A stretch of DNA of 14,973 bases, taken from assembly GCA_947168365.1 (NCBI GenBank), contig CAMVLO010000078.1, forward strand, positions 1 to 14,973. Reading direction: 5' to 3'. Shown here piece after piece: positions 14,227-14,973 of this stretch. Made by a program: the position numbers and the translations under genes. This stretch comes from UBA3824 sp017541145 (GTDB lineage: Bacteria > Bacteroidota > Bacteroidia > Bacteroidales > UBA3824). The notes below the pieces were generated by a model that saw nothing but the letters and a program-made list of their open reading frames with translations, did not search any database and had not been told where the DNA came from. Within the stretch, counting starts at the first letter, position 1, and every line of letters starts with the position of its first letter.

Positions 14227-14625
14227 TTAAGCAATTCCGACTAATAAAATTTCAAAAATTAGAGTAGAATAACCCGGAATAGGACCGCTGTTTCTTGTTC
14301 CATAACCTTGAGTATAAGGAATATAAACTTCCCATCTGTCGCCTTTGTGCATTTTCATCAGTGCAGCTTGAAACCCCGGAATCAATTCGTTAACTCTAAA
14401 AGCTTCAGGTACTTGTCTATTGAACGAATTGTCAAAAACATAACCGTCCACTCTTGTACCTTTATAATGACAAGTAACAATACTATTGAATTTTACTTCA
14501 CCGCTACCATTGCCCTGTTCGATTACTTTGTAGAGCACGCCATTACCAAGTTCTTGAACGTCAGCTTCGTTAGCTTTATCATCCAAAAACTTTTGATTTA
14601 TTTCTCTGTATTCTTTTCTACTCAT
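14227..14625 (-). CDS. FKBP-type peptidyl-prolyl cis-trans isomerase
   Basis: Folding catalyst that isomerises X-Pro bonds. The 132 residues hold a helical N-terminal stretch (1-25) and one FKBP domain (~29-131). The core motifs are VTCHYKGTRVDGYVFDNSFN (~50-69), FRVNELIPGFQAALMKMHKG (~76-95), DRWEVYIPYTQGYGTRNSGP (~96-115), then IPGYSTLIFEILLVGI. It has no signal peptide or lipobox and no second domain, so a cytoplasmic enzyme is likely, unlike the exported FkpA or Mip types. It stands alone, convergent with the gene at 13591. A -7-like TATATTTT lies upstream on this strand, but several overlapping AT-rich candidates make the promoter uncertain. No terminator of its own is visible. Confidence 0.93.
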   Translation of the reverse strand: MSRKEYREINQKFLDDKANEADVQELGNGVLYKVIEQGNGSGEVKFNSIVTCHYKGTRVDGYVFDNSFNRQVPEAFRVNELIPGFQAALMKMHKGDRWEVYIPYTQGYGTRNSGPIPGYSTLIFEILLVGIA

Positions 14626-14791
14626 AACAAAAAATATATCCGCAAAAATCTGAAAAATATATCAATTTACAAAAAACAATAGCACCAAAGATGTGAAATT
14701 TCTGCATTTACGATTTTATATGTGACTATTTATTATAATACATCGCTCGATGATTATTTGTATGAAATTTATTTTGTAGTCTTTCGCCGTG

Positions 14792-14833
14792 TTCTGTGTG
14801 CTGTATTCTGTGTGCTGTATTCTGTATGCTGTA
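14792..14833 (+). repeat. Three tandem copies of a 14-base unit
   Basis: TTCTGTGTGCTGTA occurs at 14792-14805 and 14806-14819, and with one change (TTCTGTATGCTGTA) at 14820-14833. It runs straight into the palindrome at 14836. Few copies and one variant suggest slippage or the edge of a dispersed repeat. Confidence 0.85.
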
Positions 14834-14835
14834 TG

Positions 14836-14965
14836 CCGTGGGTTCGCACCCACGTCGAAATTCAAACACCACATCCGTGGTTATCTTATATAATTGAATA
14901 TGCCATCCCCTGCAATGTAAGCCGCGGCGCGGCGATTGATTATCGCCGTGGGTGCGAACCCACGG
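14836..14965. repeat. REPIN-like pair of inverted palindromes
   Basis: A 19-base word (CCGTGGGTTCGCACCCACG, 14836-14854) recurs as its exact reverse complement at 14947-14965. Each copy is itself a hairpin: CGTGGGT and ACCCACG around a four-base loop. The spacer carries more short GC-rich palindromes: GCCGC and GCGGC at 14921-14933, and CGGCGAT and ATCGCCG at 14930-14948. It is far richer in GC than the surrounding DNA. Two palindromes in opposite orientation around a spacer is the REPIN layout, which RAYT transposases spread in other bacteria. No transposase is in the window. The 334 bases from 14640 contain no convincing gene. Confidence 0.6.
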
Positions 14966-14973
14966 TCTGAGGA

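Noticed and set aside
14792..14965. CRISPR array
   Set aside because: Units are 14 bases with no spacers, and the palindromes are inverted relative to each other, not regularly repeated. No cas gene is nearby.
14722..14970. 82-codon frame across the repeat region
   Set aside because: It reads through the tandem 14-mers and the palindromes and gives a Cys/Val/Arg-rich product with no motif.

Overview
The window reads as chromosomal DNA from a member of the Bacteroidota, most likely the order Bacteroidales. Three things support this. A SusC/RagA-type TonB-dependent receptor is cut by the left edge. The gene set is familiar from Bacteroidales: DUF4254 next to a GT9 glycosyltransferase, a DUF2520/HAD/UbiA operon, MetY and ThrH. 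Many genes are preceded by the Bacteroidota -7 promoter box TAnnTTTG, sometimes with a TTG about 18-21 bases upstream, and they lack obvious Shine-Dalgarno sites. The DNA is AT-rich. I cannot name the genus.

Layout, left to right. (1) 1-604, minus strand: start of a SusC-like receptor. (2) 605-1150: no convincing protein gene, but a promoter, hairpins and a T-run suggest a small RNA or gene remnant at about 812-988. (3) 1151-2796, plus: DUF4254 protein and GT9 heptosyltransferase-like enzyme, overlapping by one base. (4) 2810-2939: a long imperfect stem-loop followed by a strong two-way terminator. (5) 4586-2946, minus: Lrp/AsnC regulator, YjbQ family protein and nitroreductase in one compact operon. 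(6) 4861-6087, plus: BaiN/HI0933-type flavoprotein. (7) 7028-6192, minus: pyridoxamine kinase-like enzyme with its own promoter. (8) 9448-7176, minus: operon of a DUF2520 Rossmann protein, a KdsC-like HAD phosphatase and a UbiA-family membrane prenyltransferase. (9) 9827-11116 and 11260-11862, plus: MetY sulfhydrylase and ThrH phosphatase/phosphotransferase, each with its own promoter and terminator. (10) 13461-12010, minus: MATE exporter. (11) 13591-14139, plus: unrecognised protein. (12) 14625-14227, minus: FKBP-type prolyl isomerase. (13) 14640-14973: intergenic repeats, with three tandem 14-mers and two inverted copies of a GC-rich palindrome.

Most of the window is housekeeping: envelope glycan assembly (GT9, the HAD enzyme if it is KdsC), B6 salvage, sulfur and homoserine metabolism, export and protein folding. 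MetY and ThrH both draw on homoserine-derived intermediates. I found no CRISPR array, prophage, transposase, toxin-antitoxin pair, tRNA or rRNA, and no clear new defence or biosynthetic system. The least explained parts are the candidate RNA near 812-988, the stem-loop at 2810-2888, the inverted repeat in the metY leader and the REPIN-like repeat at the right edge.
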